Origin: Oidiodendron maius Zn
Lineage: Eukaryota; Ascomycota; Leotiomycetes; Myxotrichaceae
NCBI GenBank assembly: GCA_000827325.1
Contig: KN832875.1
Location: forward strand, 434,001-498,000
DNA: 64,000 nt
Reading direction: 5' to 3'
Each line of letters opens with the position of its first letter. Position 1 is the stretch's first letter. The notes below the pieces were generated by a model that saw nothing but the letters and a program-made list of their open reading frames with translations, was not told the origin of the DNA and made no database searches. Position numbers and translations under genes: made by a program. Below are positions 1-11,891 of the stretch, piece after piece.

Positions 1-680
1 TACTCACCACCCCGACCCACTGTCCAGACTCTGACCTTTCAGGATCCGTACGCACGCGAGGCTTCGGGAACTTTGACCCCAACACGCTACCGCACAAAGC
101 TGTCCCTCCGGCTCTGTAGAAGGCTTGCTGGCAGGGCCATCACACCCACACCGTCTGGGCGCTACGCTCGTTGCAGTGTTAGCTGCTCCTTGAAGATGTC
201 GATCGGTAGAACACAGTCGACCAGGGGGGATGGCATACGTACAGGTAGTAATTTAATTGCGAGGCTTGCTCACACGCTTAAGCAGCCTCCCCTGGTCTGG
301 TTCGTCGTTGGATATCTATCTGGTGTATCGCAATCCGCCATCACCTCTCTCCTCCATCTCCAACCTCCACCGTCTTTCACTCCTTCGACCTCGTCCCTCA
401 CCCGTCTCTCTCTCTCAACCTCTCCTCCTCCGCAACTCTCCTCGTCACCATCCAACTTCCCTCTCGACCCTTCGCGACCCCGTCGACCAGAGACCCTTCT
501 GCACTCCTTCGCCGCCCGCTCTCCGCCACCAGCATCGACGACCAGAGGACCGCGTTGAATAATTCTACTTTTTGGATCCAAGGCCACACAACCTTTTCTT
601 TCTCTGTTTTGATTCTTTTGGATCCAGAAGGACCTTCCCTCCACAAGGAATACATAGCCAGGACTTTCCTCTCCAAGGCC
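1..680 (+). promoter_or_regulatory. Upstream region and leader of the kinase gene
   Basis: No coding region is supported here. Roughly 340-560 is very pyrimidine-rich on the plus strand (runs of CTCTCT, CCTCCTCC), as is common just upstream of transcription starts in filamentous fungi. The kinase ATG follows at 681. An in-frame extension upstream of that ATG is possible but not protein-like. Confidence 0.5.
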
Positions 681-2112
681 ATGCATAATGCTCAATTGAA
701 TACTCCTCCTCAAACACCACCGCCACAGCAACCCGTCGGGCGCCGTCTTCCCTCACCTGAGTCAAGGATAGGTATTTTCCTCGGACAGACCTTGGAGCTA
801 CGGGGGATCCTGGGGACCGGCGCGTATGGCGTGGTATACTCTGCCCTCGATCACTCCACCGGCATCTGGTACGCAGTCAAGGCCCTGAGCAAGACCAACC
901 CCAATGGAGAGCCTTTGGACCGCCGGCAGCAGGAGTTCCAATCCCGGGAAATCCAGCTACACTACGCCGCATCTGCCCACCCTAACATAGTGTCCATGCT
1001 GAAAATAGTCGACGACAAGGACTGCACCTATGTTGTGCTGGAATACTGCCCAGAGGGAGACCTTTTCTCTAATATCACCGAGAAGGGTAGATACGTGAGT
1101 AATGATGCTCTTATCCGGCGCGCCTTCCTCCAGATCCTAGATGCCGTAGAGCACTGCCACCGCCTGGGAATCTACCACAGGGACCTGAAGCCGGAAAATA
1201 TTTTGGTTTCCAACTCAGGCGCAGATGTGCTACTGGCAGACTTTGGCCTTGCCACCACGGATTCCATCTCGGAGGACCACGGCTGCGGTTCCACGTTCTA
1301 CATGAGTCCTGGTAGGCCTTCTTGTTTACTCCTCCCCTTTCTACCCACTAACCATTTTTTTCTATTTTTCAGAATGCTTGGACCAGTCTTCCCGGAATCC
1401 TTCTTACCGGTGTGCCCCCAATGATATCTGGTCCTTGGGTGTAATTCTTGTCAATCTCACATGTGGCCGTAATCCGTGGAAGCAAGCCTCTCTGCAGGAT
1501 TCTACATACCGGGCATTTGCCAGGAACCGGAACTTCCTGAAGACCATCCTACCACTGTCGGACGAGCTAAACGACATCCTCGCCATGATCTTCGAGAGCA
1601 ACCCAGAGGACCGCATCACCGTTTCCCAGCTCAAGCGTCGTATTCAGCACTGCCCCCGGTTCTCGGCCGCCCAGCAACTCCCAACGCCTGTCTCGTCACC
1701 AACCTCGTCTGTTTCTGATAACGGCTCCCTACCCGAGACGTGCGCGACCCTATCCGACGTTGGATCCGACTCTGGTTATGATTCAATGGAGTCGGACTCT
1801 GCCTCTGATGAGGAAGAGTGCTTCGAAGTTGACACACCAATCTCTCCCCAGCGACCGGTCGTCCCATTCGTCAACCCGCAAACTCAACAATACGTTCTCC
1901 CCTCTCAAGACGCATATGGTCGCACTGGTCTTGTTCCTGAGAAGGCCGTGGTTGCCCACCCCTACATGGTCCACAACACCTGGATTCAGTCCTGGTTCTC
2001 CAATGGATATCCCTTCAGACAGCCGCAGGCTGCCCCTCAGGTCTTCCATCCTACTCCTTATCCCCCCTACCCTTCTCACTTCCAACTTATACGGGATGTC
2101 TACGTCTATTGA
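681..2112 (+). CDS. Serine/threonine protein kinase, Ran1/Ksp1/Sks1-like
   Basis: Exons 681-1311 and 1373-2112 give 456 residues. The intron has a GTAGGC donor and a TTTTTCAG acceptor, and joining it restores the activation-loop motif MSPECLD. The kinase domain fills the first two thirds: a Gly-rich loop GTGAYGVV, the catalytic lysine in YAVKAL, the loop HRDLKPEN, ADFG, then the APE-equivalent and DIWSLG. The C-terminal third is Ser/Pro-rich, has an acidic stretch and ends in a Pro/Tyr-rich tail, so it is probably disordered. The arrangement resembles the fungal Ran1/Vhs1/Sks1/Ksp1 group, whose members act in meiosis, nutrient and glucose signalling; the exact subfamily is inferred. The ATG at 681 was chosen because upstream in-frame sequence looks non-coding. 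Transcription probably starts in the CT-rich leader. Confidence 0.9.
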
Positions 2113-3100
2113 GCTCCCAGCTATGGCCATGGTGGCGTGGATCCGGACAAGTCTCTTTTCTTAAGTTCGCTGTTCCCGCCACCGTTCTGAATTTCCAAGA
2201 GGACCAGGCCACCATATATCCACCCTGATCTTAGGACCCAGAGGATGGCCGATGGGCACCAAGGCTGACCGACACTACGACACACACACACACCATTCGA
2301 AATCGGGACCATAACAGTCCAAAAAAAACCCCCAGTCACAAAAGTTCAAAGCGAGCAACGCCTTGCGTTCGAAAAAAAAACTGTCGCCGTTTACACATGT
2401 GTACAAATTTCCTATTACCATACCCTTTTAATGTTTATAAGCACGGCGTTTTTGGATGTGGTATCTACGAATCCCTAAAGAAGGCCTTAAATAATTTTCT
2501 TTTGTTTTGGGGGCAGAGAATTCGGTTTTATATCTATCTAATGTTGTGGGTTAAGTGCGCGGAGTTTTACGTGGAAACTAGGAGGCAAAGCAAGTGTGAT
2601 ATATGGGAGCGAGCATATTGCAGCATGACGGACATGCTAGCAGAAGGAGTCATTTGCTTGGGGTTAGACGCGTCGTTGGGCACTGTCTTCTCGTTCGTTT
2701 TATGATTCCCTCCTAGATGGGGAGGTGTTTGGGTGGGGGATATGACCTTCATGGTTTTAGACAGGATGGACTTTTTGCTGTTCGATCCCACAACCTGCCA
2801 GCCCGCAAGTGGCAGGGCGAATTATACGTTTGCTCCCTCTGTCCATACAGGGGAGAAGCCTTTGGAGATGTATTGAATATCTACCATAATGAGATACGAA
2901 CATTGAAGAGCTCTACGGCCCAGAATAAACCACCAGATTCACATCTAAAGCACCTGCTTGACCAAACACTTCCTCGTGATATCCACTGTGCCCCGTCAAG
3001 ATGCCCTATAGTGTGGATAAGATGGCCCCCCTATTCGCACCCGGAGGCACGACAACCATCCCAGGTCCCAAGCTACTCTACCCAAAACCAACGATCCGCA
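2113..3100. other. Intergenic, no supported gene
   Basis: This is the 3' flank of the kinase gene. A short (CA)n run sits at 2281-2293. Small ORFs on both strands lack recognisable domains or splice-linked continuations. Confidence 0.5.
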
Positions 3101-3334
3101 ATGAGTTTGAGTGTCGCCCGCCTGGTGATGAGCAGCATGACAGCACCCCACCCTTTCAAGTTCAACTCGCCCTATCATCGCACCGCGGCCGTGCGCCAAA
3201 CTACCGTAACAGCGCGTACGCGCACTGTCGCTCCCTCTGCACAACTCGCCACCTTCTCCAACAAGGCGGTGTGCGTTCAGGTTGATGACAGTCGGCGCTG
3301 GTTGGTTCGGCCCAGCCTTGGGATCCACGGATAA
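3101..3334 (+). CDS. Possible first exon of an unknown mitochondrial-type protein
   Basis: From the ATG at 3101 the frame encodes about 57 residues rich in Arg, Ser, Thr and Ala with almost no acidic residues, followed by about 20 residues that look less coding. The codons favour C or G at the third position, as in the real genes nearby. The composition resembles a mitochondrial targeting presequence ending near ATFSNK. A possible donor (GTGTGC) follows that motif near 3270, but no downstream exon could be joined before the assembly gap. I do not recognise the protein. It may be an exon whose partner exons lie in or near the gap, or a chance ORF. Confidence 0.25.
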   Translation: MSLSVARLVMSSMTAPHPFKFNSPYHRTAAVRQTTVTARTRTVAPSAQLATFSNKAVCVQVDDSRRWLVRPSLGIHG

Positions 3335-3869
3335 CTTGTCGGCACGCCGTCTTGGGCCATATCCAAAGAGGGGTTGGCCGTCACCTGAGGGCTCGGATCG
3401 ATCGTCTCACACTGCTCCCTGTGGCTCCCTGGCCGGGCGACGCAGAGACTGATTGAAGCCAGACAAATGGAATTGGCGGGAGAGCCAGGAGGGGTAGGGG
3501 AGGGGTGCTAGATCTGACGTGCAGATGGCACCCAGAAGGGTGGGCCAGTTGCCTTCCACGTTTCGGTGCCCGCTGGTGCAGCGAGCGGACGGGATTAGCA
3601 ACGATGGGCGACGGCGACCTCTCACTAACCCTGCCTTACCTGACTGTTGGCTGTTAGCTACATACAGCACTTGCCTTGGGTCTGGCGGGCTAGAATGTGC
3701 GGGTCGAAGGAACCCCCCAATCATACAGCAGCACGGCGACGATGAGGGATGATGGCCCCCTGGGGTTAAAAGATCGATGCTCTGTTCTCTCTTTGTCTCA
3801 CCCTCCCAGGTTGGTACCAAGTAGAACAATCCACCATCTGTCAGCAAAACACCACCACCCCCCCCCCAA
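3335..3869. other. Intergenic up to the assembly gap
   Basis: No convincing coding or RNA signal was seen. The stretch ends in a C-rich run immediately before the N block. Confidence 0.5.
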
Positions 3870-4282
3870 NNNNNNNNNNNNNNNNNNNNNNNNNNNNNNN
3901 NNNNNNNNNNNNNNNNNNNNNNNNNNNNNNNNNNNNNNNNNNNNNNNNNNNNNNNNNNNNNNNNNNNNNNNNNNNNNNNNNNNNNNNNNNNNNNNNNNNN
4001 NNNNNNNNNNNNNNNNNNNNNNNNNNNNNNNNNNNNNNNNNNNNNNNNNNNNNNNNNNNNNNNNNNNNNNNNNNNNNNNNNNNNNNNNNNNNNNNNNNNN
4101 NNNNNNNNNNNNNNNNNNNNNNNNNNNNNNNNNNNNNNNNNNNNNNNNNNNNNNNNNNNNNNNNNNNNNNNNNNNNNNNNNNNNNNNNNNNNNNNNNNNN
4201 NNNNNNNNNNNNNNNNNNNNNNNNNNNNNNNNNNNNNNNNNNNNNNNNNNNNNNNNNNNNNNNNNNNNNNNNNNNNNNNNNN
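3870..4282. other. Assembly gap (413 N)
   Basis: An unbroken block of N. Both sides are C-rich homopolymer sequence, which suggests assembly broke at a poly-C tract. The true gap length is not known from the sequence. Confidence 0.98.
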
Positions 4283-4284
4283 AA

Positions 4285-4317
4285 CCCCCCCCCCCCCCCC
4301 CCCCCCCCCAAAAAAAA
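4285..4317 (+). repeat. Poly-C run followed by poly-A
   Basis: 25 consecutive C (4285-4309) followed by 8 A (4310-4317), directly after the gap. It may be a genuine homopolymer or a sequencing artefact at the contig end. Confidence 0.9.
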
Positions 4318-6567
4318 CTTGATTTTTTGGCCCGGCGGTTCTAGCTGCTATGTATTGGATGGGCTGTACGGGACAAAAAAAATGAGGGTCCCAGTCTAGC
4401 GGATCCCCTCCGCCTGGAAGAGACAGACTGTCGGGAACACCGGCCTGGGCCTTGGGCCATCGACGCTCCCATCCCTTGGCATTCTCCCACGAGAAATGGA
4501 AGTATGCGTAGTACAGTAGTACGACGTTATTGTCTTGGTGCAGCGGGTTGCGAAACTATGACCAGCATTTATTTGTATCACCGAAACGCTATCATCGACC
4601 ATGGCAGAACCAAGCGGCGTGCGACAAATGTTCTCGAGTGGGGATTCGGATCCAGTATTTGCTAGCTCTCTTTCTTCTAGGAGGCGTCTCTCCAGGTGCC
4701 AACGCAGGGCCAGCCTCCCTGCTTCTCTGCGGGCTTCTCCTTGCCTCAGCGGCACCGTACTCGGCGTCCAGCTCGTTGACTTTGGTGAATTTGTGACTAA
4801 GGCTGATCCCAAGTCCATGACCTGACGGCCCTGAGACGGGAGACGCGGCAAATCGGTGGCAGGTATGATGCATGGAAGGAGAGGAATAAGGTTACCTGAC
4901 TATAGGCAAGGTTGAGAAAAGACCCGCTCTGTGCGTAGTCTCCAAGGTTCTGGTTGCTTTGTACAGTAGGTGTTTCCAGGAGTCGTTGATTCGTCTGATC
5001 AAGAGGCATTAACTTTTAGACGTCTCACAGCTTGGCAGCACCACAAAAAACGTAATCCCTTGAGTTGATCTGCCCCAGCATTTGTGTGCTTCTAATTTTG
5101 GGATTGTACACCAGCAGTGGTAATCCACCTTGAAAGTGATTTAACATATAGCAATATACAACAAAAAGTTATACGCAGTACCGACTGTATTCCCAATGCT
5201 CCCCAGCCACATGGCCCAAGCCACATCCGACCAGTGATTCTTCTCTGTACAGAACGCACTCGGCCAGGAGGAACATGCTGCACCCGTTGCATTAAATAGA
5301 CGGAAGTACTACGACGCGGTCTATTGGCCACTGTTGCACTCCGTCCGCCTGTGTCTAGATCAGACTCCCCCCATGCCACTGTCACTCCAATGGATAGCCG
5401 GGCCTTAGACACAGAGGGGTTCACCGCAACTTCCTTTCACCAAGCACGGGCCAGGACAAACAGCTGTGTCCCCACGGCCAAGAGAAGCCAATCAATGCAA
5501 GCAGTAACACTCATCTGAAACGAAATGCCCTCAGCTGCTCATCGGCAGAGTAAGCAGGCGCAGTACGCAGGCATGCGGAGCTCTGCTCTCCCTTTTTCTC
5601 TCCACAACGCCGTATCACCACATTATCCACCATTTCCCAGCGTCCCGGTTGGTGATCCTCTTTCTCACACTCAGGCCGTCCTTGCATTGTTCACCCGCTG
5701 CAGCTGATCGAGACCTTTTCTCATGCGCTGCATGCGTGTTTGCGGCAAGAGAGAGCTCTTTGCTCCGAGATATGACGTCGGGAAGATGCTTGCTCAGCTT
5801 TCCCCAGAAAGCTTAGATGTATTGATTATGCATATATGCCTCATGGTCCAGAATGAGATGTGCTGCATTGCACGTGATAGAATGTCAGCGGACTGTACCC
5901 TTGGTACCTTTCTGTTCTCATCCTCTAGTGAAGGAGGCAAACTACTTAGACTTCTTTGCTTGGGCTATTGTCTTACCACCGGGGCACATGCGAGGTAGCG
6001 ATGTTCTCCAGTCGGGGTTTCCTTTCGTATGGACATTATGTCATTGTCATAGCTCTTTGACCAAGATTCATATCCCTATGGAAATATCAGGGGCGTGAGA
6101 AGGTCCTGCTTATAGACATTCTAGAGACCACCCGTCTTGTACACCATAGGTTGCTCACAACAGCTGAGAAGTTTGAGAGTTAATACAATTAAATTATAAT
6201 AACCATTTGGGAATGTTCCGATTCTCATGAATGGTTTGATGTATCATTTACTGCGCTTTTGAAATACTCTCGGTGTCAATAATAAAATATACACCAAATT
6301 TTGCAGACTTCTATATTTATAAATTAATATTTATGAGATGTCCCGCAACTGAAGACTGTAAACCGCCCAAAAGTAGAATCATATGAGATACGATAACAAT
6401 GCAAAGGACTAAATGTCGGGGAATTATTTTATAGTTTACCTCGCCCCTCAGAGGAATCGACCATCAGAGGCAAAAGGGGCTCTCGCTTAGAGGTCTAATC
6501 GCACCTTCTAATCGCACCGCACCCTCTAATCAAACATTCTTTCATTTATTATGAAGTCTATGTATAG
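4318..6567. other. Gene-poor intergenic region
   Basis: Small overlapping ORFs occur on both strands but none resembles a protein family. From about 6180 the sequence becomes AT-rich (TATTTATAAATTAATA-like stretches), consistent with the 3' flank of the minus-strand gene that ends at 6568. A pair of near repeats (CTAATCGCACC) lies at about 6495-6530. Nothing else was identified. Confidence 0.5.
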
Positions 6568-7610
6568 TTATGATTCATCATCATCGCTGTCCCCATCCGC
6601 TTCCATAGCGGCCTCTCGTTCCTTCTTTCTCTCCAAGAGCTTCTTTAAGTTCTTCGCCGTGTTAAACACTCCATTTGTCCCCGCGCCGCAAGCAGCACAG
6701 CTCGGATCCTTCCTATATCTCTTCAGTGCGCACGATTCGCAAAAGTAGTGCCCGCACCGCGTGATTATAGGGTTCTTGTAGGACTCCCTGCAAATGATGC
6801 ATGCGAAGGGGATGTTCGCTAGCATAGCATCCTCGTCCTCGTCGTCCATCTCTTCTTGAGTCTTGTTCCTATCCGCGCTGGCTACCACCGCGCCGCCCAT
6901 ATTCTTTTTCCCCTTTGTGGCATTCTCCCATTCTCGATCGAGTTGCCAGCCTTGTTTATAGTCTTCTCGGGCGTGGAGAAATTTGCAATTGTCACCTAGT
7001 TTCATGTCAACATATGTTTCATATAGAGATAGATGAGCTGGGAACACCTACCAAAGCCACAGAAACCGGTTTGCTTATAGCTAAAGTAATACAAACGTTA
7101 GTTATTATTATAGTTTCATGGTATTTTTACTAAACTTATAAGGCATACTCACTCTTTGCAGACATCGGGCGCGAAGTCAGTGACAACAGTCATTCGGACA
7201 TTTGTTGGTGCTTTTACTGGACCGACTGCTTTTTTTGGCGCATTCTTCAAGTCTCTATTCTTCGAATCTATGTTCTTTGATTCCTCGTCGTACCAGTTAC
7301 TCCGTTTCGTGGCGTCGTTCGTGCTGGCGATCGAGGTGTTGCGGTCAGCTTTGAAGACCGTCGCAGTGAGGTCCTTGTCTGCAGACTTGTTGTTCGTTGC
7401 AGAGGCGACCACGGCGCCGGCATTCTTCTTCCTCCGCTTGACCCTGTGTCCAGTTTCGTCTTCGGAAGAGTAACCGTCGTCGCTCGAGGATTGAGCTGGG
7501 CTTGGAGGTCTCTCTCGAATATTCCCCTTGGCTTTTGCATTTCTCTTCTTGAATGTGATAATCGGAGGAGGCTCCTTTGGCACGACACCTTTCTCCTTCA
7601 CTTCCCCCAT
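6568..7610 (-). CDS. cwc24: Pre-mRNA splicing factor Cwc24 (CCCH plus RING)
   Basis: Three exons on the minus strand: 7610-7153, 7080-7052 and 6995-6568, 304 residues. The 29-nt middle exon is needed to complete the CCCH zinc finger, C151-x8-C160-x5-C166-x3-H170, and the joined sequence reads KDYKQTGFCGFGDNCKFLH. The conserved block DYKQGWQLDREWE follows, and a C3HC4 RING finger spans about 228-265. The N-terminal half is charged and carries the family block VGPVKAPTN before the finger. Cwc24 (human RNF113A) joins the spliceosome before the first catalytic step and protects the 5' splice site. The start could also be an in-frame ATG at 7622, four codons earlier. All intron borders are GT-AG. 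The tail is acidic (DSDDDES). Confidence 0.95.
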
Positions 7611-7916
7611 GACATGTGTCATAACGGGGAGTCGCTCCTCTTGTAGATAGATGTTGATTTGTTTGAAGTTGTATTGCAATCCAGGCTCGTGGTATAAATG
7701 ATATCGGACATTGCCACCAAAACCCGCTGACAAATCAAAACTCCGGTCCTAAGATTTCCCGAAATCTCGAGGTGTTCGGCTAATCATTTATCCGAAAACC
7801 TCAGTATGGACGACAATTACTGCAGTACGAACACAAACCAAGACGCAGCCGAAAAGATAAGTTTTAACCAGCTAGTTATATCATTCGATGATATTTAATA
7901 ATAACTCAGTCTCAGT

Positions 7917-8258
7917 CTAGAGTGCACTAAGGAGAACACCATTGCGTCCCGGACAAGAGCGTGGCGCTGCGCCGGGCGCCAAAGCCCCATTCCAGAAATT
8001 TTCGAGACATTGGCGTATCGTTCTAAACACTTCGATTCTGTTTGCGTGGGGTAGTCTTGATGAATAGTTGTTCAATCGCACATTCACTGAAGAAGTGGGC
8101 AGAAAGAATAGATCAAACGACAAGGCTGGATCAGCCAGGAGGGGAGATTTGTAGTAAGAAACTAGATGAAACTTGACGGGTGGAATCTCAGGAAGACGAA
8201 GCTCTCTACCGCGTTTATCCACATCAGTATTGGACGGTATAATCTGAAGTACATTCAA
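7917..8258 (-). pseudogene. Possible gene relic, unknown protein
   Basis: The minus-strand frame holds about 113 codons of protein-like sequence, including LPEIPPVKFHLVSYYKSP and FDLFFLPTSSVNV. There is no ATG at its beginning; an in-frame TAG lies just upstream and no clear splice acceptor repairs it. The end is abrupt and Arg/Pro-rich. I do not recognise a family. It could be an exon of an unresolved gene or the remnant of a decayed one. Confidence 0.25.
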
Positions 8259-9284
8259 ATCCCAGACCGACTAGCCGTATTCATATCTGGCGAAAAACCC
8301 GTTGATGCATCTTTCACCGGCACGATTCAAAAGCCGATTTTGAGATCTGTAACGAAATAATAATTATTTCTGTCCCCATATGTCGGTCAGACTTAATTCT
8401 GCAATCAATGGCAATTCTCGTATATAATGCAGAGAACTAATTGGAGTGATGATATATTGAGATCAGATGTAGCTGCAAAGGTAGCCGGAAAGGAAATGGA
8501 ACAGGTCCGGCTCAATGCCTAGGCAGATTCTCATGCGCCACGTGAAGACCACTGCAGCTCTAGTGTATAATGACTGTGTTAACAAAAACGCCTATCTCAA
8601 AAGTGATATTCCACTGCCAGTGCAGCTTTATTAAGGCAATATATAGAACTGTTATGAACATGTTAATTGTGTATGAGCAGTTCCAGTACTATATTGATTC
8701 ATGATGTGCGCAGCATCCATTCATCTCTACAAGAAGCCGAACCACATCACATCTAGAGCAACGGTGTGGGTCCAATTTGGCGGGAATCTAGTGTCCTATT
8801 CAGACCGGTGCTAGACTTTCCAACATATAGCTTCTCACCCTGTTGCTATAATATCGAGCTTTGCTCATATTCAGTATCTTCCAGAGGACGATCACTCGTG
8901 GGCCAAGCCTTTGACAAGAGCGAATTGACTTGTCATGATCTCTCGGGGATGTCAAAGCAAGTATGTTGTTCTGATTCTTGGAAAATGTGGAGTATCATGT
9001 AGCACTCGTTGCTGAGAAGAGGATATCTCCGCTAAAGTGTAGCCATAGATTCTGGCACCGGTGCTTTCAAGCAGACTCCAGCAGTCATATATGTCTCGAG
9101 CAAACAAAGCACATCGCTCGTGTCCTAGTATATTCATAGTGGTGCTAAGGAGTCAGATGGCTATGGCATGCCTAGGCGGTAAGCCGTAAGGTTCGTCTTG
9201 AGAGAATGCGCATCTACTGTCGCAGGTATATCGTATAAGACATCCCTTCATCTATTGGTGGTTGGGTGTAGTGTATCAAGATTT
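8259..9284. other. Intergenic, no supported gene
   Basis: AT-rich sequence with only short ORFs, forming the 3' flank of the minus-strand gene ending at 9285. No RNA gene or repeat was recognised. Confidence 0.5.
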
Positions 9285-10236
9285 TCAGCGGAGTTTTGGC
9301 TTTCGAATAACAACCTTGTTGATCTCTAATTGCCAGCCGACTCCATAGTCATTACACAGAGATGACCAAGAGGCATGAGTATACTGTTCCAGGGAGAACT
9401 GGTCGATGCTCAAATAAGCCCGCCCCAGACACTTCAGGGTCAGCTTCCGCATTTCAACCTCGGCAAATTCCATTAGCTTTGCCTTGTGACCGTCAACACT
9501 TTGCTTCACTCTCCAGAAAAGAAAATAATTATCGTGAGTCAGCGACCGCAGCACTGCATCAACTTTGGAGTCCCGTAGTCTGTACTGGTATCTGACCGAA
9601 AAAGCCTGGGCTAGATCATTCTGCCGGCAAGCAAGATCTAGCACCAGATACCCTACAAACTCCTGGAGTTCTGTATTTGTAAGGCTTTGGATCGGGTGCA
9701 TCCTTTTGAGCAGGTGGAGAATAGCAGGATGATAGGACTCCATATGTTTCACAAGTATGGATAGCCGTATACAGAAGATATAGGCTTGTATGGCAAAGTC
9801 ATCGACGCGATTTGAAGCAACGATTCCTTCTCGTAACTTTCTCATAGCCATAATTAATATTGAGATGACTTTCTGCCCGAAATTGGCATCAATTGGTCTG
9901 TTATCCGTGCCAGGACGAGTGCGCGAGCTGTCGCTGTGCTCATGCTCATCCGAAATCTCCAAGCAGGCCAGCCGTCGTGAAAGCTCGTCGCCTTGCCCGG
10001 CATCAGTGCAAAAGTCCATATATCGTTCAACGATTTTCGTATAATAACGTTCCTGCGTCTTATGATCTAAAAGTCTAATGAACGGAAGTCAGTGAACTGC
10101 GCTGTGAAACGCAGGAGTAGTAGGGTTACCTATTATCTCCTTTGGAAGGTAGTCCCATAGCCTCTAAAGGATCCAGATTGATGGGTTTGAGGCGACCCCA
10201 TGGCGTTGTGGAGATGCGCCCCTCGCGCGACGACAT
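9285..10236 (-). CDS. SAC3/GANP-like, CSN8/PSMD8/eIF3K-domain protein
   Basis: Two exons on the minus strand, 10236-10130 and 10074-9285, 298 residues. The 55-nt intron (GTAACC ... CATTAG) was chosen because it is the only join that keeps the frame between the LDPLEAMGLPSKGDNR block and DHKTQERYYTKIVERY. The first exon begins MSSREGR. The rest is helical, with the fungal-conserved stretches YHPAILHLLKRMHP, EFVGYLVLDLACRQNDLAQA and DNYFLFWRVK, and ends in a winged-helix-like NKVVIRKPK. This matches the SAC3/GANP/Nin1/eIF3 p25 superfamily as seen in an uncharacterised ascomycete protein. A scaffold role in a multisubunit complex (proteasome lid/COP9/eIF3-like or mRNA export) is inferred from the fold only. 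It shares a short promoter with the divergent gene at 10538. Confidence 0.8.
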
Positions 10237-10537
10237 TGAAGCAGCAGGCAGATGCGTAGATGTGATGTGACGTTGAGGTGATGGAGGGGCGTGATGGAGG
10301 CCGGAGCGGCACGTGCCAAAAGTAGTTTGGTGTTCGTCTAGGAAAATAACCCCCTGCTTTCACATGTTCTCAACATTTCTTGACAGGAATTTCCCCGGAC
10401 TTTGCCTCACCTAGAAAGATGGACTCGAAGTTCGGACGAAGTTCAGAAAAGTTTCCTTACATGTTTTCAGTTTAATTTTCATCTCTCTTTGGAAGCTTTT
10501 CTGAAGTTCTCTCATTCGATCCTAGCAGCGTCTCGTA
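10237..10537. promoter_or_regulatory. Bidirectional promoter region
   Basis: A 301-base interval between divergent start codons, serving the SAC3-like gene (minus) and the Izh-like gene (plus). The right side is CT-rich ahead of the plus-strand ATG. No specific binding site can be claimed. Confidence 0.5.
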
Positions 10538-11562
10538 ATGGCGCTACGGCAAAGGCAGCCAGCCACAAAGGAAGCCTTCTCAGGCACCGCAAAGAAGATC
10601 GAGCAGAAAATAGAGAAAGCTTTGACAGTTCTCTGGGATGACCTGCCGTCCTGGCAGCAGGATAACCATTTTATCAGGTCTGGCTATCGCCCCGCCTCGG
10701 CCTCGTTCTGGTTATCCTTTGCAAGCCTAGGATACCTCCACAATGAATCCGTCAATATATACTCGCATCTGCTGGGTGCCCTTGGATTTAGCATTGCCGG
10801 TGTGATTCTTTACTCTGTTATCAAACCGAGATACGAGTCCGCAAACTTGTCAGACATCCTGGCCTTCGGATGCTTCTTTGTTGGTGCGGCGCTCTGTCTG
10901 GGCATGAGCGCTACCTACCATGCTATTTCGAATCACTCTCCAACGGTGGCCAGCTTTGGGAATAAACTCGACTATGTCGGCATCGTGTTTCTTATCACGG
11001 GGAGTTTTATTCCAAGCATCTTTTATGGCTTTTACTGCCATTCTCACCTGCAAGAATTCTACTGGACAATGGCAAGTCCATCTTTTAGAGCAGTCATTTA
11101 CGTATATATTTCTGACAATTTGATAGATATCCTCGCTCGGATTATGCTGCGCGACCGTCTCCATCGTCGAGAGGTTTCGGACTCCAGCATGGCGGCCGTA
11201 CCGCGCAGGAATGTTTGTTGCGCTCGGTCTATCTGCTGTGTTTCCAATCTTGCATGGCCTGAAAATGTATGGATTAGCTGAAATGCAGGACCGTATAGGA
11301 TTATTTTGGCTAGTACTACAAGGCTTCCTATACATTCTTGGCGCAGGACTTTATGCAGTAAGTTGAACTCAGCCATTGCGAAATACCATAGTAACAATCA
11401 TAGGCTCGCTGGCCCGAACGCTCGTGGCCTGGCTACTTTGATATCTGGGGCAGCTCACATCAGATATTTCACGTGCTTGTTGTCCTGGCGGCGACATCAC
11501 ACTTATATGGGCTCGTTAAGGCATTTGACTCCCATCACGGAGCTTCTGGCTTCAAATGCTAA
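10538..11562 (+). CDS. Hemolysin III / adiponectin-receptor-like membrane protein (Izh/PAQR family)
   Basis: Three exons, 10538-11071, 11127-11357 and 11404-11562, 307 residues. The first intron has a GC donor (GCAAGT) and a normal TGATAG acceptor. Splicing there gives the family reading YWTMISSLGL, while no GT donor keeps the frame. The second intron is GTAAGT...CATAG. Seven hydrophobic segments are apparent. Family signatures are NESVNIYSHL, SATYHAIS and the C-terminal SSHQIFHVLVV with SHLYG, which carry the putative metal-binding His residues. Yeast Izh proteins affect zinc and sterol homeostasis, and PAQR proteins have ceramidase-like folds. Location is expected in the ER or plasma membrane. 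The precise member (Izh1/2/4-like) is not resolved. Confidence 0.92.
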
Positions 11563-11891
11563 GCTCAGTTAACTACACTCCAGTTGATAGTCAAAGACGG
11601 CAATGCTTTAAGGCGCGGTGAAAGTAATGAAAGAATTAGGACCGTGTAATCCTCTTATCCATAGACCTAGGATTCTATATACTTACCTTGTATTGGAGTG
11701 TGGCAAAGGTGTCATGCCTTCTTGATACCAACAGATATTGTATTCAAAGGTCCCATGAAAAAAGGTCAAAAGCGTGTCATGAGCTGAGCTTACAGCACTG
11801 AATTTCATGCACTAACGACACGCACCATTACCTAGGCGCCAATCTCTCGATCAGGACCTCACTCGTCAATTCCAATCACGCCATGCCAAGA
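11563..11891. other. Intergenic between convergent genes
   Basis: Shared 3' flank of the Izh-like gene (plus) and the annexin gene (minus). Nothing else was seen. Confidence 0.5.

Noticed and set aside
2770-2800. tRNA B-box-like GTTCGATCCC
   Set aside because: No matching A box, acceptor stem or anticodon arm could be formed around it.
3851-4309. C-rich flanks of the gap as a telomere or satellite
   Set aside because: Pure poly-C does not match fungal telomere repeats; a homopolymer at a contig break is a simpler reading.
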